Shown in pieces: positions 23,406-37,000 of a stretch of DNA of 64,000 bases. Source of the DNA: Hofstenia miamia (taxonomy: Eukaryota > Xenacoelomorpha > Acoela). The stretch is from positions 431,410 through 495,409 of the forward strand of contig SCFE01000014.1 of assembly GCA_004352715.1 (NCBI GenBank), given 5' to 3'. Position 1 is the stretch's first letter, and each line of letters opens with the position of its first letter. The notes below the pieces were generated by a model. The model did not search any database and was not told where the DNA came from. It saw only the letters and a program-made list of their open reading frames with translations. Made by a program: the position numbers and the translations under genes.

Positions 23406-24461
23406 CATTTTCATCAATTAAAATTAATTTCTTTTTTTCTTTTTTGTTTTCATTATTAATATCTAGTGATCAGCAATGCGAATATATTCTTTTTCTTTCA
23501 AAGTTAAATATGATTTTAAATATTAAGTTAAATATTTTCCAACCATACAATTTCCAACGGAAATGCATCAAGTATATTATGCATTGAAAAACGTCAAAAA
23601 ATTATCAATAGGTTACGACCGAAACCCATATTGGTTTATTAAAAAAATTTCGTATATAATTACACCAATAGTTCATTATGTCGTTTTTAGGAGCTTAATT
23701 AACTTTAATAAGAACATGCAGATATATTTCGACTTACGAAGTCATGATCAGTTTTACAAATTATTCCCTATAAATTTACTAGATTTTACAATAACAATTA
23801 TAATTTTTTAAACTTTAATGGAATTTAATAGTGTCCGCCCCTTACATAGTTAATTTGCAGAAATTCCTTTATTTTTTAACGGGCAATCACTTCAGAAATA
23901 AATACTCGTGTTACAGGCAAAGTAATTATTTTAATGAAAAATATGAATAAGACTTTCTATTAGTTTAAATAATAATACGGTACACAGATTTATAATTTTT
24001 TAGCGGGTTGTCCGAAAACTTTTGATCGATACTGTAAAGTACTACCTTTAAGTGAATTTTTTGAAAATCTTGATTTTATTGTGGACCTTTTCAGTTTGAA
24101 AAGGCCAGAATAGCATTCTTTATGTTAAAACAATATGTTCCTATTCATACAAACGTCTGTTAAAGTTAATCTGATTAGTGCTTTTGTTCTTAGCAGTATA
24201 ATGTATGCCAGCCCTACATGGTGGCCAAATTCTACCGTCTTCTTAAAAATGTCCAGGTTTTATGGTCATTGCCTTCGCTGGGACTTTAAGAAATTTAGCC
24301 TTTCTTCCAACTAATTTCAGAACATAGAAATCAACAGAAAATCGAATCATTTAAAGATCTGTGATTATCAATTTGGTTATAAAATATACAAGCCGCAAGA
24401 TCAATTTCCACTGAAAGCAGCTGAATCATATTTAAAACCAACTTTAAATAAAACTAGAAAA

Positions 24462-24647
24462 GCACTCGGAGACCTCCGCCACGCAGCTTGTGTTCCGGAT
24501 CAGCACCAAAACTTAATGGATTCCTCCTTGGGCGTAGACACACCTCTGGTGAAAATTTGAGGTAAATCCATCTATTACTTTTTCCGTAAAGTTGCTAACA
24601 GACAAACAAACCAACGCTACCAAAAACAACCTCCTTGGCGGAGGTAA
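24462..24647 (+). mobile_element. SINE or RTE-like retroelement tail with inverted ends
   Basis: The segment opens with GACCTCCGCCACGCAGC and closes with CTCCTTGGCGGAGGTAA; ACCTCCGCCA (24472-24481) and TGGCGGAGGT (24636-24645) are perfect inverted copies. The body contains CGGATCAGCACCAAAACTTA and the GACAAACAAACCAACGCTAC stretch. From memory, this body and tail recur in many fish and marine-invertebrate genomes as the 3' part of a widely dispersed retroelement; the exact family name is uncertain. Confidence 0.6.
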
Positions 24648-25630
24648 AAAAACTATATTCAAAACATTATTTCACTGAATCTATAAATTTCATGAGATTT
24701 AATTTTGAAAAAATTTGGTGCGTTAAAATTTTCATGTCTGATGATGCTAAATATTTAGCGAAATATATTGCTGATCATGTTTCTATTTAAACTGTTAAAA
24801 TTCCTTAAGAACGAAGAATAGTTTCGGATTATTTCCCATTATTGTATAGTGGCAAATGCATGATATTTTCTTAATGAAAGATATTTTAGATCACTATTAT
24901 GCATTGATTTGAGAAGCCCGTGCATCTAAATAGGTTGTTCATGAATCTCGTTAAAACAACAAAATAAAATCGACTGGAAACTACTTCCAGGAAGGATATT
25001 TCATTATTGTGACTGAAAAATAGCAATCAATTTTTGATATGCTATCACTAAATTTGATTTTATTAATTGAACGTACTTCGATTTGCAAATGTACTCAATA
25101 TAAAAGTGATGCTAATTGGTTCTAAAAAATGCATTTTAGGCAATGCAATTTTGTAATTTTTATAATTTTCAGGGAATTTAGTGATTCTTAACGATTCCTA
25201 AAAAATATGAAATATTTCCTGTCAATGTTTTTTTGACATTTTTCAATGCATGAAATACTTGATATATTGTTAATCATGGAATCACTTCAATATCTATAGA
25301 AGCCCAAAACTTTTTTCGTTTGTTCCTTGAGACTTCTCTTAATTTCTTTTTTTTTAAACATTCCAATTATATTTTCAAACTTTGCTATTAAATATCTAAT
25401 CATACACAGAAATTTAGTTTTTGTAATTGTGATAGATAATCAAAACTATGTTTTCCAAATAGATTGATAGATTGCAAAACGTAATAGATCAAATAGCTAT
25501 AAGCAATGCTTTCTTACAAAATATCTTAAATCCTAACAAAACTTTACAGACCCATTGAAAAACAAAATATACTACAAAGTATCATCTACATTAGTAAACT
25601 AAGAGGCCAATTAAAAACTAACAAAACTAT

Positions 25631-26186
25631 TCAACATGAAGAAATGTACTTGTTGTATTTGAATCTACCAATAAACTGCGGTGTGCAAACATTGTTGTTA
25701 GCTGTGAGCCAACTTTCAGTCTTTTCATTCATTTCAGTGGAAATGAATTTACTTATCCATTCCTTGTATCTTTTATCCCAATTGAAATGCTTATTTACCA
25801 TTACATCTTCTTGCATCTAAAAATGTGTTAAAGTGTATAAAAATAGTATGCTTGTCTAAAAAAGTAAACCAAGTTAATCAAGATTTACCAAGGGCATTAG
25901 TATATTACAAGTGGAAAATTAAAATTTCAGTATACAAACTTTTCGGGCGTGTGCCAGAATACCGCGACGATATAGAAAACACTCCGAATTAGTCACGAAG
26001 GCAACTTTGTAAACGCCAGGTGTAAACTTAGCTTGTGCATTATCATCCATTTCTATTACTCGATTGATTAATTCTTCTGAGTTATTTGGTAATTTTTCAT
26101 CTTCTGAATCTCTCTCATCAACAGAATTTTGGGATTCCCTCCAATAAATGCGACTTCGTTTAGATGATTTAATTTTTCGTATATTT
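25631..26186 (-). CDS. sin3: Sin3 exons 21-22: C-terminus
   Basis: Exon 21 (26186-25940) begins [10 protein letters not shown] and contains [18 protein letters not shown] and ILAHARK, matching YKMVYVxxSEDxxYRRxALxRAxxS. Exon 22 (25816-25631) encodes the final 61 residues ([17 protein letters not shown] ... ESWLTANN) and the stop. The vertebrate C-terminal extension is shortened. Intron 21 is 123 nt. Confidence 0.9.
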
Positions 26187-28004
26187 CTAAATAGTGAATT
26201 TTAAAATTCCAATCAAAGGTACTTTGTAGATATTGTAATCACTCATATGTATTATTTTTATTCTTAAAAAAGGAATGCAAACGAATGTAAAATACTAGAG
26301 GCGACATGGGTATCTTAGAAAAATGTAAACCGCATCAGATAGTACAATACAAATGCCAGAATTAACTGCAAACACATTTAAACAATTGGACCAATAAATA
26401 CATATATACACACATTACAAAAAAATTAAAATTCAGTAATTGATACAACCTACATTTTTCAATGTATTCTCTCATCAACACTAAGCATCGAATATATATT
26501 TTGAAAGAGAAGGCAGCCATAACTGAATTCACAAACTACAAAAGAACGTATGCAATGAATTCCCTAGGTAGAGTAAGCTATAGAAATAATTTCTTCCCGA
26601 TGCCCTTTTTCTCAATTTAGAAGACAAATTCAATAAATGTTAACTATCAATTATTACACCTAAATAACTTACTAACATACTTTACGCACAACTGCATCTT
26701 CATTTACATTAATTTCGATATTTTCAGAAATCATTTGATGCTCATTTGGGTGCAAAGATTGTAAACTGTGTTGTATTTTCATTATCTTCTAGAATTTTTA
26801 TCAAAATACGTAATATATGATTAAAGGACTCTTAGTCGTTCTGGAAGTGCCATTAGCATAATAGCAAATAATTAAACCCCTTTAACTTTTTGTCACTGCA
26901 AGAGATTGGGATCTGTTTGGAGTGCAAGCTATTTTGTTTTGACATATCCAAACACTTTTGAAGACATTATGATTTTATGTAAAAATTGGTAAACTGAAGA
27001 TATTCGGTTTTCTTACAGTTCTACTGTCGTTTTATTAATTTTCAGTTGTAGTTTTTGAATTTGTTTTAGGCATGTTAAATGTTTTTGCAATTCGTTTTCG
27101 AGTTCAGAATTGGGTCAAATTAAATAGAACGGGTCGGGTTCAAAAAGCCTGATTTGCTTCCGGTTCTATTATCACCAATACTGGCTGCTCTACGTTTTAC
27201 AAACACCCCATAGCAAAATAATACTATAAAATACTAAGGCTCGTTACCAATTAATAAATTATTCGAATTTGAAAAACAAACTTTGAAAACAAATTTAATA
27301 TATTTGGAGGGAAAATATTTTGAAGGTGAAAGGAAATATTATAATGCATTGATATCAATTTTCACATCATGAATGAATAAATTTGGAGATAAAGTAAATT
27401 ACATAATGTAAGGAATTTCTACAATAGTTTGATAAGTTTTATAAATAGTTTCTCCAATCATAAATGCAAAATTACTCAAAATAATATATATATATTATTG
27501 CACACTAATTAATTTGAGAATAATATTTAAAATGAAGTCATAATTTTTAACAAGTATTAATCAATTCGTGATGCCACAATCATAACCCTGTGTGTTCATA
27601 TCAACAGGTGTGTTTATAACATTGCATTCATGTATTTTATTTAGCAGGACAGTGGTAACTGCAATTTAACCTAACATTTGGGATTTATTATGAAAAATAT
27701 AAGGAATGATTTTATGTCATTGTCATTTTAGCTCTTTAAATCCAAATATAAATAAACGAGCATGTGTTGTTGAGTGCTGAAAAAAATTAGATTAAAACAA
27801 AAATGCCATTCTTAAAGGTCATAACATGAGACAACTAAAATCGTTTAGGATGTAGCGGAGGTCACCATTTGTAGTTGGAATACGATAGAAATTAATATAT
27901 CAACAATTTTTAGAACGCAGTGTGCAATAAGGTATCTGAGGACACTCTTAGAAATAAGACAATGAAAGTGTAAATCGTTTATACTTACACTCTTATTAAA
28001 ACAA

Positions 28005-28038
<34 letters not shown>

Positions 28039-31000
28039 NNNNNNNNNNNNNNNNNNNNNNNNNNNNNNNNNNNNNNNNNNNNNNNNNNNNNNNNNNNNNN
28101 NNNNNNNNNNNNNNNNNNNNNNNNNNNNNNNNNNNNNNNNNNNNNNNNNNNNNNNNNNNNNNNNNNNNNNNNNNNNNNNNNNNNNNNNNNNNNNNNNNNN
28201 NNNNNNNNNNNNNNNNNNNNNNNNNNNNNNNNNNNNNNNNNNNNNNNNNNNNNNNNNNNNNNNNNNNNNNNNNNNNNNNNNNNNNNNNNNNNNNNNNNNN
28301 NNNNNNNNNNNNNNNNNNNNNNNNNNNNNNNNNTATATATATATATATCCACTTTCAGCTTCTATCCTATCACTAATTCAAATCATGTCTGAAAGCGTCT
28401 GAAAACTATTGCAAGCTTTGATCGGGTGGTCCTTACATAAATCTTACATTGCTAGGTCATTCCTTCCATCAAAGAGGATTCGGTGTTATGGAATGTTTAT
28501 TAACTCCAAAAACTTATCGTTAGTCAAATTGAATTTTAAAAGTTAAACTCTACCAACTAGACATGTTTATATGTGCATATATTGCAAAGTGGATGATGTT
28601 TTCAATGCTTACTTTTTTAAAACGAAAAAAAAATTGTGTCTATGAAAGACGTAATCTTGAATTCTCTTGAAGTTATGTGGAAACATGATGGGATGTCAGT
28701 TACAATATCAGTTGTCACATGGGCAAAGAAACAAAGTTCGACGTTATTTTCAAGAACAAGCAGAAAACTTGTTCGGAAAAAATTTAATCTGGAACAAAAC
28801 TTAGTTGAAGAATACTGATCAACTAGCAATAGACACTCCAGATAAAAATATAAATGAGTTCTATAATGATGTTGTTGAAATGCTAGGATCATTTACTGAT
28901 GATATTTCAAGTACTGTTTGCTGCACGAATAGATACACAGAAAGTCTTTTATACAAGGATGCTCACCAGAAAACATCCAAATTCGTACCCTTCACAATCA
29001 AAGAGAACCCACTTGGATGTTCAAAATTTACACATCTCTTGGATTTCAACAATAATGGATTGTTTGGTGTGTAGTGATTGATCGTTCGCAAAGAAATATA
29101 GAAACCTAGCAATATTGTTATAAAACATGCTATGATAAACCAGCATTGCAACAAAATTAAACGTTGTTTCAAACTATCATACAAACACTGCATTAAAGAA
29201 GCCAATAAAAAGAGTGACTGCAGAGTTTGATCAAAATAATTATGGTGTTTGTGTAGTAATGCATTTTTATCTTTTTAGTAAAATTCAGTTATTCACTTGT
29301 TATATATTAATGAATAATAAATAGTTCTGTCAATATCATTAGATAATTGTCATTGGATTTTAGAGTATGCCTCGCTAAATGAAAACTCTTAAAGGTATCC
29401 AGAAACAACATATTGAAGCTACTAATTGTTCATCTTTATACAATGAGATTTCAAGGCATTTAACTAAATTGGATTGATTGAAGAGTTACATAGAATTAAG
29501 TGTACAAAAACTATCTGTAAAAACAAATCATCGTCATTATGCTTGTAATTACTGGGAAATGTCAACACTGCTGTTTTGACAGAACCTTGGAATCAAAGTC
29601 TACCTCGCCTAATTCTGTTAAAGGCCGAAAAATGCAGATTTCATATAATGGAAACAGTGATAGAATGGAAGCTGATATTGCAGTAAAACTACTTTCAAGA
29701 TCATACCAAAAAATGTTAAAATATATGTAAACATTTCAGATGGCAATAGCTCTGTAATAAAACTATTTAGGAAGCAGATCTATATTAAAATTTTGATTTG
29801 AAAGTTAGTAAAGTTTAATTTGTAAACAAAAAGTTATAAAATGGTCTTGACAAAATCAGAAAAGCTCAAGACGGGGTGGCAAAGAAGGCCTAACCAATGC
29901 TAAATTTCTGCACCCTTTAAAGAAGAGGATGATAACATAAAACAATTCAAAATAACATTTAGCAACACCATTACAGATTACTTGGGTAAATCCATGTTGC
30001 ATAAATATTGTATTGACGATTGGTGAAAATATTTTATTAAGTCAGACGTCAAATATATTATGAAGCTTCACGATGGTCTATGATATGTGTACACTTCTTC
30101 CATAAAATGGAGAGTAGATGCAACCATATCGCACTTAGTGCTTAGGCTTTACAAATTTACACGAAAAAGTTGGGTATTAAACGATTTGAGAATTTTGATA
30201 TGTGCTAAGTTGTGGCCTTTTTGTGAGCGCAATGTTTCTTTGTGTGAGGTTATTACTGGTGTAAATTTACAGCTACAGATAAACAAAATAAACGAATCTC
30301 TTCAAAAATATCAAGGCTGTATATAAGAAATGAAACGCTTTAGTAGATGGTGGCGTTCCTTCTCTTGTAATATCAAGGACAGAGTTTCTAAGTATATGTC
30401 AATATTGCTAATCTCAGCAGTTTGCGACGTTATTCAAATTAATTCAGATAACCAACGCCCTTCAAATTCCTCCGATCCTACACCTGATTGTCTTGATTTT
30501 TATCTTAGATAATGTTCCAGCTTCTTCTAACGCACAAGAAACGTTTAGAAACCTTTTTCAGATTGAATTCGAAATGTTTATTCAACTTCGTCAAACAAAG
30601 ATCCACTTGCTTACTGAAATAGCAAATATATTTCCACTAAGAACATGTGCCCAAATTCTGTTAGCGATTATACATATTTCCTTCAAGTCTAGTTGTGCGC
30701 CATTTTAGGAAAGCGTGTGCTATCTTAGAGAAAAAACGAAACATGAATCCACAGACATTGGCATCATCAGTGTATCGTCACAATTATATTTTTAAGAAAA
30801 AAGCAATTTTGCTTAATGAAGTTGACAATCATGAATTGCAAACTTTACCCGTTTGACTCTGTTTGACTATCAAATACCTGTTTGTATTTTGTTTGTTTAT
30901 TGTAATAATACATGTTATAACTAAACCAGTGTGGATTTTTCAAAGCGTGTGTGGAACGAGGACTTCCATGAGGATTTCAGATGAAAATCGCTCATGCGTC

Positions 31001-34000
31001 CAAGTCTCCTTTGTTGATATTATTATAGTTGGATAACCTGCTTTTAACGCGAACAGGTCATTTTATGATATAAAGAACTTACTGGTTATTTTTCACTTTC
31101 AGAGTATGCAATGTTTTGATCATTATAGTTACTATATTGTCCTTTTTTTGTAATAGTTAATCTGTATCATTCTTCAAACGATTTTATTGTCAGATATTTC
31201 CTTTGAAACCAAAGTACAAATATTTTCAATCTCTGTAATACAAAATGAGCTTACGTATGAGCTGGAAACCACAGTCACGCTGTCTTCATATAAATCGAAA
31301 CCTTGCATTCATTCTTTTTTTATAATTTATTGATAATATATGAATTTGCAATAAGATCAAAATAATTACTGAAAATAAGTCTACATAATTAAAAGTTTAA
31401 AAACTTTATGAAATATTTTTATGAAATACAACATTAAATGGGTTAAATAATCGTTAACTTGAAATAGTTAAAATGACCTCCGCTGAATCCTAAACGTTTC
31501 CCTTGTCTTGGCCTTCTCTTTAGAACGCATTGATTAAAGCTAATGAAAACATATTACATATATAAATAGGTGAACTTATTTAATGCAAAAAGTTATAAAT
31601 TAAAAACTTAAATACACTAAGAAATGCGAGTGAGTTAATATTTGGAAGAAATTCTTAAACTTATCAGAACTTGAATTTCCACATTTAGCAATATAAGTTT
31701 AAAGGTATTAGATATGTTAAAATATTTTATAAGAATTAGATTTAGTAAACATACACAAAATAATTTGAATGAAAATGCAAATGATTCATTACAATTCGTT
31801 GATGCTACTAAAAACACAATTGTTGTAATATATTAAGCATTCATAAAACAAGTTAATTGTTTAAGTTTGAGATCGTAAAAAAACAGCCGAACATCTCAAA
31901 AAGCCATAATTATTTAACTACATTCAGTTGTTTTACCAAGGACTTACCAATATCAATATTAAGATTAAACACTAATAGCATAGACGGAAAACAAATTTGA
32001 CTGATGAAATGAGACTGTCAACAACAATTTTTTGTGGAAATAATTTAGTTTAGCGTTAGTGCAAAATGCAATTTAAATTGTATACAGTAGAACCTCTCTA
32101 TAGTTAAGTTCAAGAGACCGAACAAATAAAGTAACTATGGGGCGGTGCTAGCTTTAGAGAGGTTGCTATAGAATTGGGATGTCAACGTTGAGAGAAGGGC
32201 TCCAAAAGAACTTAGGACCCGCCAGACATAAAAACATTAGAGTAATAAATAAAATGTAAAGAAAGTCACTGTTTATATTATAAGCGTTTAATAACTAAAG
32301 ATAACTTCAAAAAAGTGCAAACATTATATTTAAGGCAATTACATCTATCTATATAAACATATTACCCAATTTTATAAAACGTTAACTTTAGGTATATTGT
32401 GTCAAGGAACTAATAAATTAACTTAACAATGGAGAGAAATTAACTATAGAGAGTTTAACTTTAGAGAGGCTATTTTTACTGATTTCGATATAATTTTAAC
32501 GGGACAGTAAACGTTATTTAACAATGAAGAAAGAATAAATTTAGGGAGGTTAAATTTAGAGAGGATCAACTGTATTAAATAGAAATATACAGAATTATAA
32601 ATTTATTCAACAAGCAGGCAAAAAACCTTACAGAGCACACATGTAACAAACATAATATAGGATAAGTATATAATGTAAATAAATATAATGTGCTGGATAA
32701 AAAATCTACAAATGTATATAAAATGAATACCTTGGTAGAAAAACGGGTTTCTGACAGAGACGGGCATGTAGTTCAGGAGTGAGCACAATAGTTTTTGAAA
32801 TATAGTTTTCCACATAATCACACCAGCGTTCAATTTCATTGGGCTCATCAGAACCAAAGTCTTTGTTTCGAATCAAATCAATTGTCATGGTTGGTCCTTG
32901 TTCCGACTAAAAGTTCAGATGCAAAGAGGGTAATCATATTTCATAACAGTAGAAAAAATCATTAGAAACATTGGTAACTTGACGAATATTTCGAATGAAT
33001 TCAATAACTTTAGGACAAATGTAGGTAATATTTCTGTCAAACTTTCATAATAATTTTGCTATTAGCATATAGATTTTACTATAAAGCGCTTCTTAATAAA
33101 GAGTTAAGCGTCAACAAGGTTTGCATATCATTAGCAATTCATAGAGCTTTAATTTTAATGAAAATATTAATGAAAGTGTGAGAAGCATTGAAAAAGTTGA
33201 ATTCATTAATACAACAACACGTCAAGAAACTAACAAATGAACAGTAAAATGACATATTAAACGGAAATTTACTTACAATTTGATCATCAAGGAAAATTCC
33301 ATGCTACACAAACTTATAAATTAATACACTATTAATTAACGGTAGAATATTGGTTTTTGTGATTTCAACATTTAATAGAGAATATATGGCTACGATTTAG
33401 GTTTTAAGATTAACAACTGCGTGTTATAATCAGGAATTCTACAAATATTTCAAAATGAAAAACTGCGCTCATCATGCAAAAGTATCATCTTGCCATAGAA
33501 CTGAATTCTTACATTAGAGATTTTGTACACTCAGCATATTTTTATTCTTAATAAATGAAGCGAGTTAAATAAGACATTTGCGGAAACACTTGTAATGTAT
33601 TAGCATAAGAACATTTTGTGTTTGGCAATTTTTAATGATATGTTGAACTACTTTAAGCAATAACAGTTCCATTTTATAGTGCATTATAAAAACAGCGACG
33701 TTGAAAAAGAAATCCCCCATAATACAAATAATCTGTGTTAAAAATGGAGGATTATTATGGGATTTTTGCTATGTTTTGCCAAAACAAAAAACCGCTACCT
33801 ATTTTCAAAGTGCACAAAGTGCCGTTCTCTCGTTGATTTAGAAGCCACTTTAATCAATATTTTTTCAGGGATTATAAGATGTGTTATACTGAACAAAAAA
33901 GTTATTATAAAGCTTTCTTATTACTTTAAGATACTGATAATATGCATGAAATAGTAAATTTTACATTTAATATTGAATTTTGAAAATTTTTATAATTTAT

Positions 34001-37000
34001 ATAAATATACAGGTGAGTTATAAATTAGCTCTTCTTACAGAAATAAACAGTAATTTTATTTCTGTAAAAACAGCTCTGATATTTACAACACTACTTATTT
34101 TAGTAATTAAAGAAATGCATATTGCTTGTTAATTAAAATATCTGCCTACACATTTCAATTCTATTCTCACCAAGGTAAGTTTAATTAGAGCACAAAAATC
34201 GAAACAGATTACTACTAAATTCCGCATGCTACATGTAAGTAAATTATGCATATATAATTATGAAAAAGAAAGATTCACATACAATTAGAATTTTAAAACA
34301 ATTTTCATCATTGAATGCGGCATCTGCGCGACGTTTGTAGGCTTCCTCTGCATCCTGACGCGCATCCATTCCAATATATGAACCGCCTGCTGCACCCTTT
34401 TCACTCTCTTCTAGAAACATCTTTCTAGCTAATAGACTTGGACTGTCTGCACTAACCAAATGTTGAAGCTAAAAGCGTTTGCTCAATGAAATGGTTGAGA
34501 AGAAATTAAATCACAAACGTAATTTTGGATGTTACCTCGGAATAATAATATTGTATATGCAAAACCTTAAATGCCTCATATTTTATTTGAAATTATAACC
34601 CACCTGCCTCACAATATTCTGAATAACTTTGTCAAGTGTGAAAACCACGTATGAATTAATGCCCAAACGTTCTCTGCACCTATCTTCGAATGTGGAGTTA
34701 TCCATGTTACCATCCAACACCATTCCAATTAAACTTTTAAGGTTTTCATAGTATTTTTCAACAGGGACATTGTCTAAATACGTCAATAAAAAATTTCATT
34801 ACCATATTTAGAAATAACTAGACTTGACTGCAACAAAGTTTTTTTTTATGCGAATCACGGATCGGACGGAGTCACTGAAAGTATTTAAGTTCGGGTCATC
34901 GGTCGGAGCAACAATTAAGGTTAGCTGGTAGAAATCCAATAATAAATTTAGACGAACATTCAAATTTTATACGCTCAATGGTTTTGTAAAACCTAATAAA
35001 CAATTCTTTCAGAACAAAGAAACGAATTAAACTCACAAACTCAAGCAAAATTTAATTGTTTTTAAAAATATATATAAACTATTGAGGGTCAAATGAGATG
35101 TTAAATGCTGGAGCGGTGAGCCAATTTTCATGGAATGTGCCCTGCAATACATGCGTTATATGTATGCATGCATATGTATAGTCTTAAAGCTTCAATGCTA
35201 AATGCATTTAAAATTAATTATTGTACATAGAATAAACCTTGAAAAATGATGCAGAATTTATATTGGCTCAGAAATCAAGAAGATGCAAATGAGAATAGTA
35301 AAAAAACTCGTAAAATCAAAGTATGATCACACAAATTTACATTCGATTTTAAATATAAACTTAATTAAAAGTGTTACCCAATTGTTTCAATTGCAGTGCT
35401 ATAGACGCTGACTTTGTTTTTGACTTTGGATTTTCACGATCATGCTTTAAAGCGTCATTCGCTAAATCCTTAGCGATCGAAAGCCTGTGACAGAGAATTT
35501 GGTGAAGACGAAAGAAAACATACCAATTCTTGTTACAAAAAAATAAACGATAACTGTTCTAAACAAATCAATCCTGAATTCCAAAATTAGTATACATATA
35601 TATATTTAATCAAATGTACTATGGTGTAGAAAAATTTTACATCAAGAAAGTGTACTTCGGGTTTTTATACAAAAAAATAATAATCTAGCACAGCGTTGAG
35701 TGCGCAAAAGATGTTTTCAAAAAATTGACATTTCGAAAATTTAATTAACAATAGTGACAAAATAATTTCACTTAGAACTCGTTACGGTGTCAAACATCAC
35801 CTATGTGATTATTACTAAAAAATGTATACAAGGAGTACTAAAAACTATACAATTGAGTTTATATTAAATTTTGCCTAAGCATAAACTTTAGTTAACAGAT
35901 TGTTGACTGCATTAACAAAGCCTACGCAATGATGAGGCTCATAATAAAACCATTGAAATGGGTCTGGGTTCACAAGTGGGTAGCTTTGCAATGTTAAAGA
36001 ACAATGGACATAAAAATCTACGCATTTATAATACATAATTACACTGTCGAAACGACCAATCGATTTACCATTGATTAAGGATTTAATATTTGATATGTCC
36101 ATACAAAGTTTGTTGGAATCCGAAGAAATAAATTGCTTAAATCGTAGTATTCTTAATTGTGTCAAACTGTGTAAAATGAAAAACTGTAGTTAGTAAAATT
36201 AAAAGCATCACATACTACATCATTTGTAAACTTGAAGCTCTTCGGAATATCTGGACTTAAATCCAGACTGCTCACATCTTCAGAAGGGACATCTAAAGCA
36301 TTCACGTAAAAAATGAATAGCAAAATATATTGTAAATTTGTAAAAATACAGCTATAAAAGGAAAATATATGTATGCAATATAGATTGCCTGCATAAATGC
36401 AAATGTATGACTTTCAATTGAAAAACATACCAGTTTCGTCATCGGACAAATCTCTCCGATTGGCGAAAAAAAGATCCATTATGAAATGTTTCAGAAGTCT
36501 TTTAATTCTTCTCTTATCCTCCTTCTGAACTGTCGATTGGCGTTTGACATGATAAATTATAAGATCGCAGGCATCTATTAGAAATAACCTAAACAGTAAA
36601 AATTCAATCGCACAATTGAACTTTCTTCTAGAAAAATAAGAAAAACTCAAAAAAATAAAGAGTCAATCTTGGTTTCCTTCTGCATATATATTTGCCCCAA
36701 ACCAAATGTGGTACTTGAAAAGGTCAAAAATAGAATGGAATTTGTTAAATTTTTTATTATTATGCAAGAATTACAATTAAGTGCTCTTCACTGTAAACCT
36801 ATTTTCTAATCCTGCAGATAAAAAAGCGAAGATATCTAAGAAATCTAAAAAAGCAAATGTTAAAATTTCTTCGCGGATTTATTACAAATTTTAAAATATA
36901 ACAAAAGCAATATAAGTTGAAAAATATGCAAATGAATACCTGTCAGGATACTTAAGTGTTAGATGGGGTTCTGGAAAGGCTTGATTTTCTTCTGTAACAG

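Larger units (their letters stand above)
11863..25630. other. Intergenic DNA between FoxD and the 3' end of Sin3
   Basis: No host gene recognised. The region holds inverted repeats, a hAT MITE, TA microsatellites, a foldback element, LINE and CR1-like fragments, an N gap and a SINE/RTE-like tail, all listed separately. I see nothing identifiable in 11863-14460, 15010-16215, 16590-17300, 20110-21480, 23420-24000 and 24660-25630 apart from short chance frames. A short direct repeat (CAACCAATCATGCTTCT, twice) occurs at about 21486-21520. Confidence 0.6.

Noticed and set aside
24002-24037. Possible Tc1-like terminus (GTTGTCCGAAAACTTTTGAT)
   Set aside because: It resembles Tc1 right ends, but no inverted partner or transposase could be found nearby.
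32603-32857. 84-codon minus-strand frame overlapping Sin3 exon 20
   Set aside because: Only the exon frame matches Sin3; this one runs through the donor site and into the intron in another frame.
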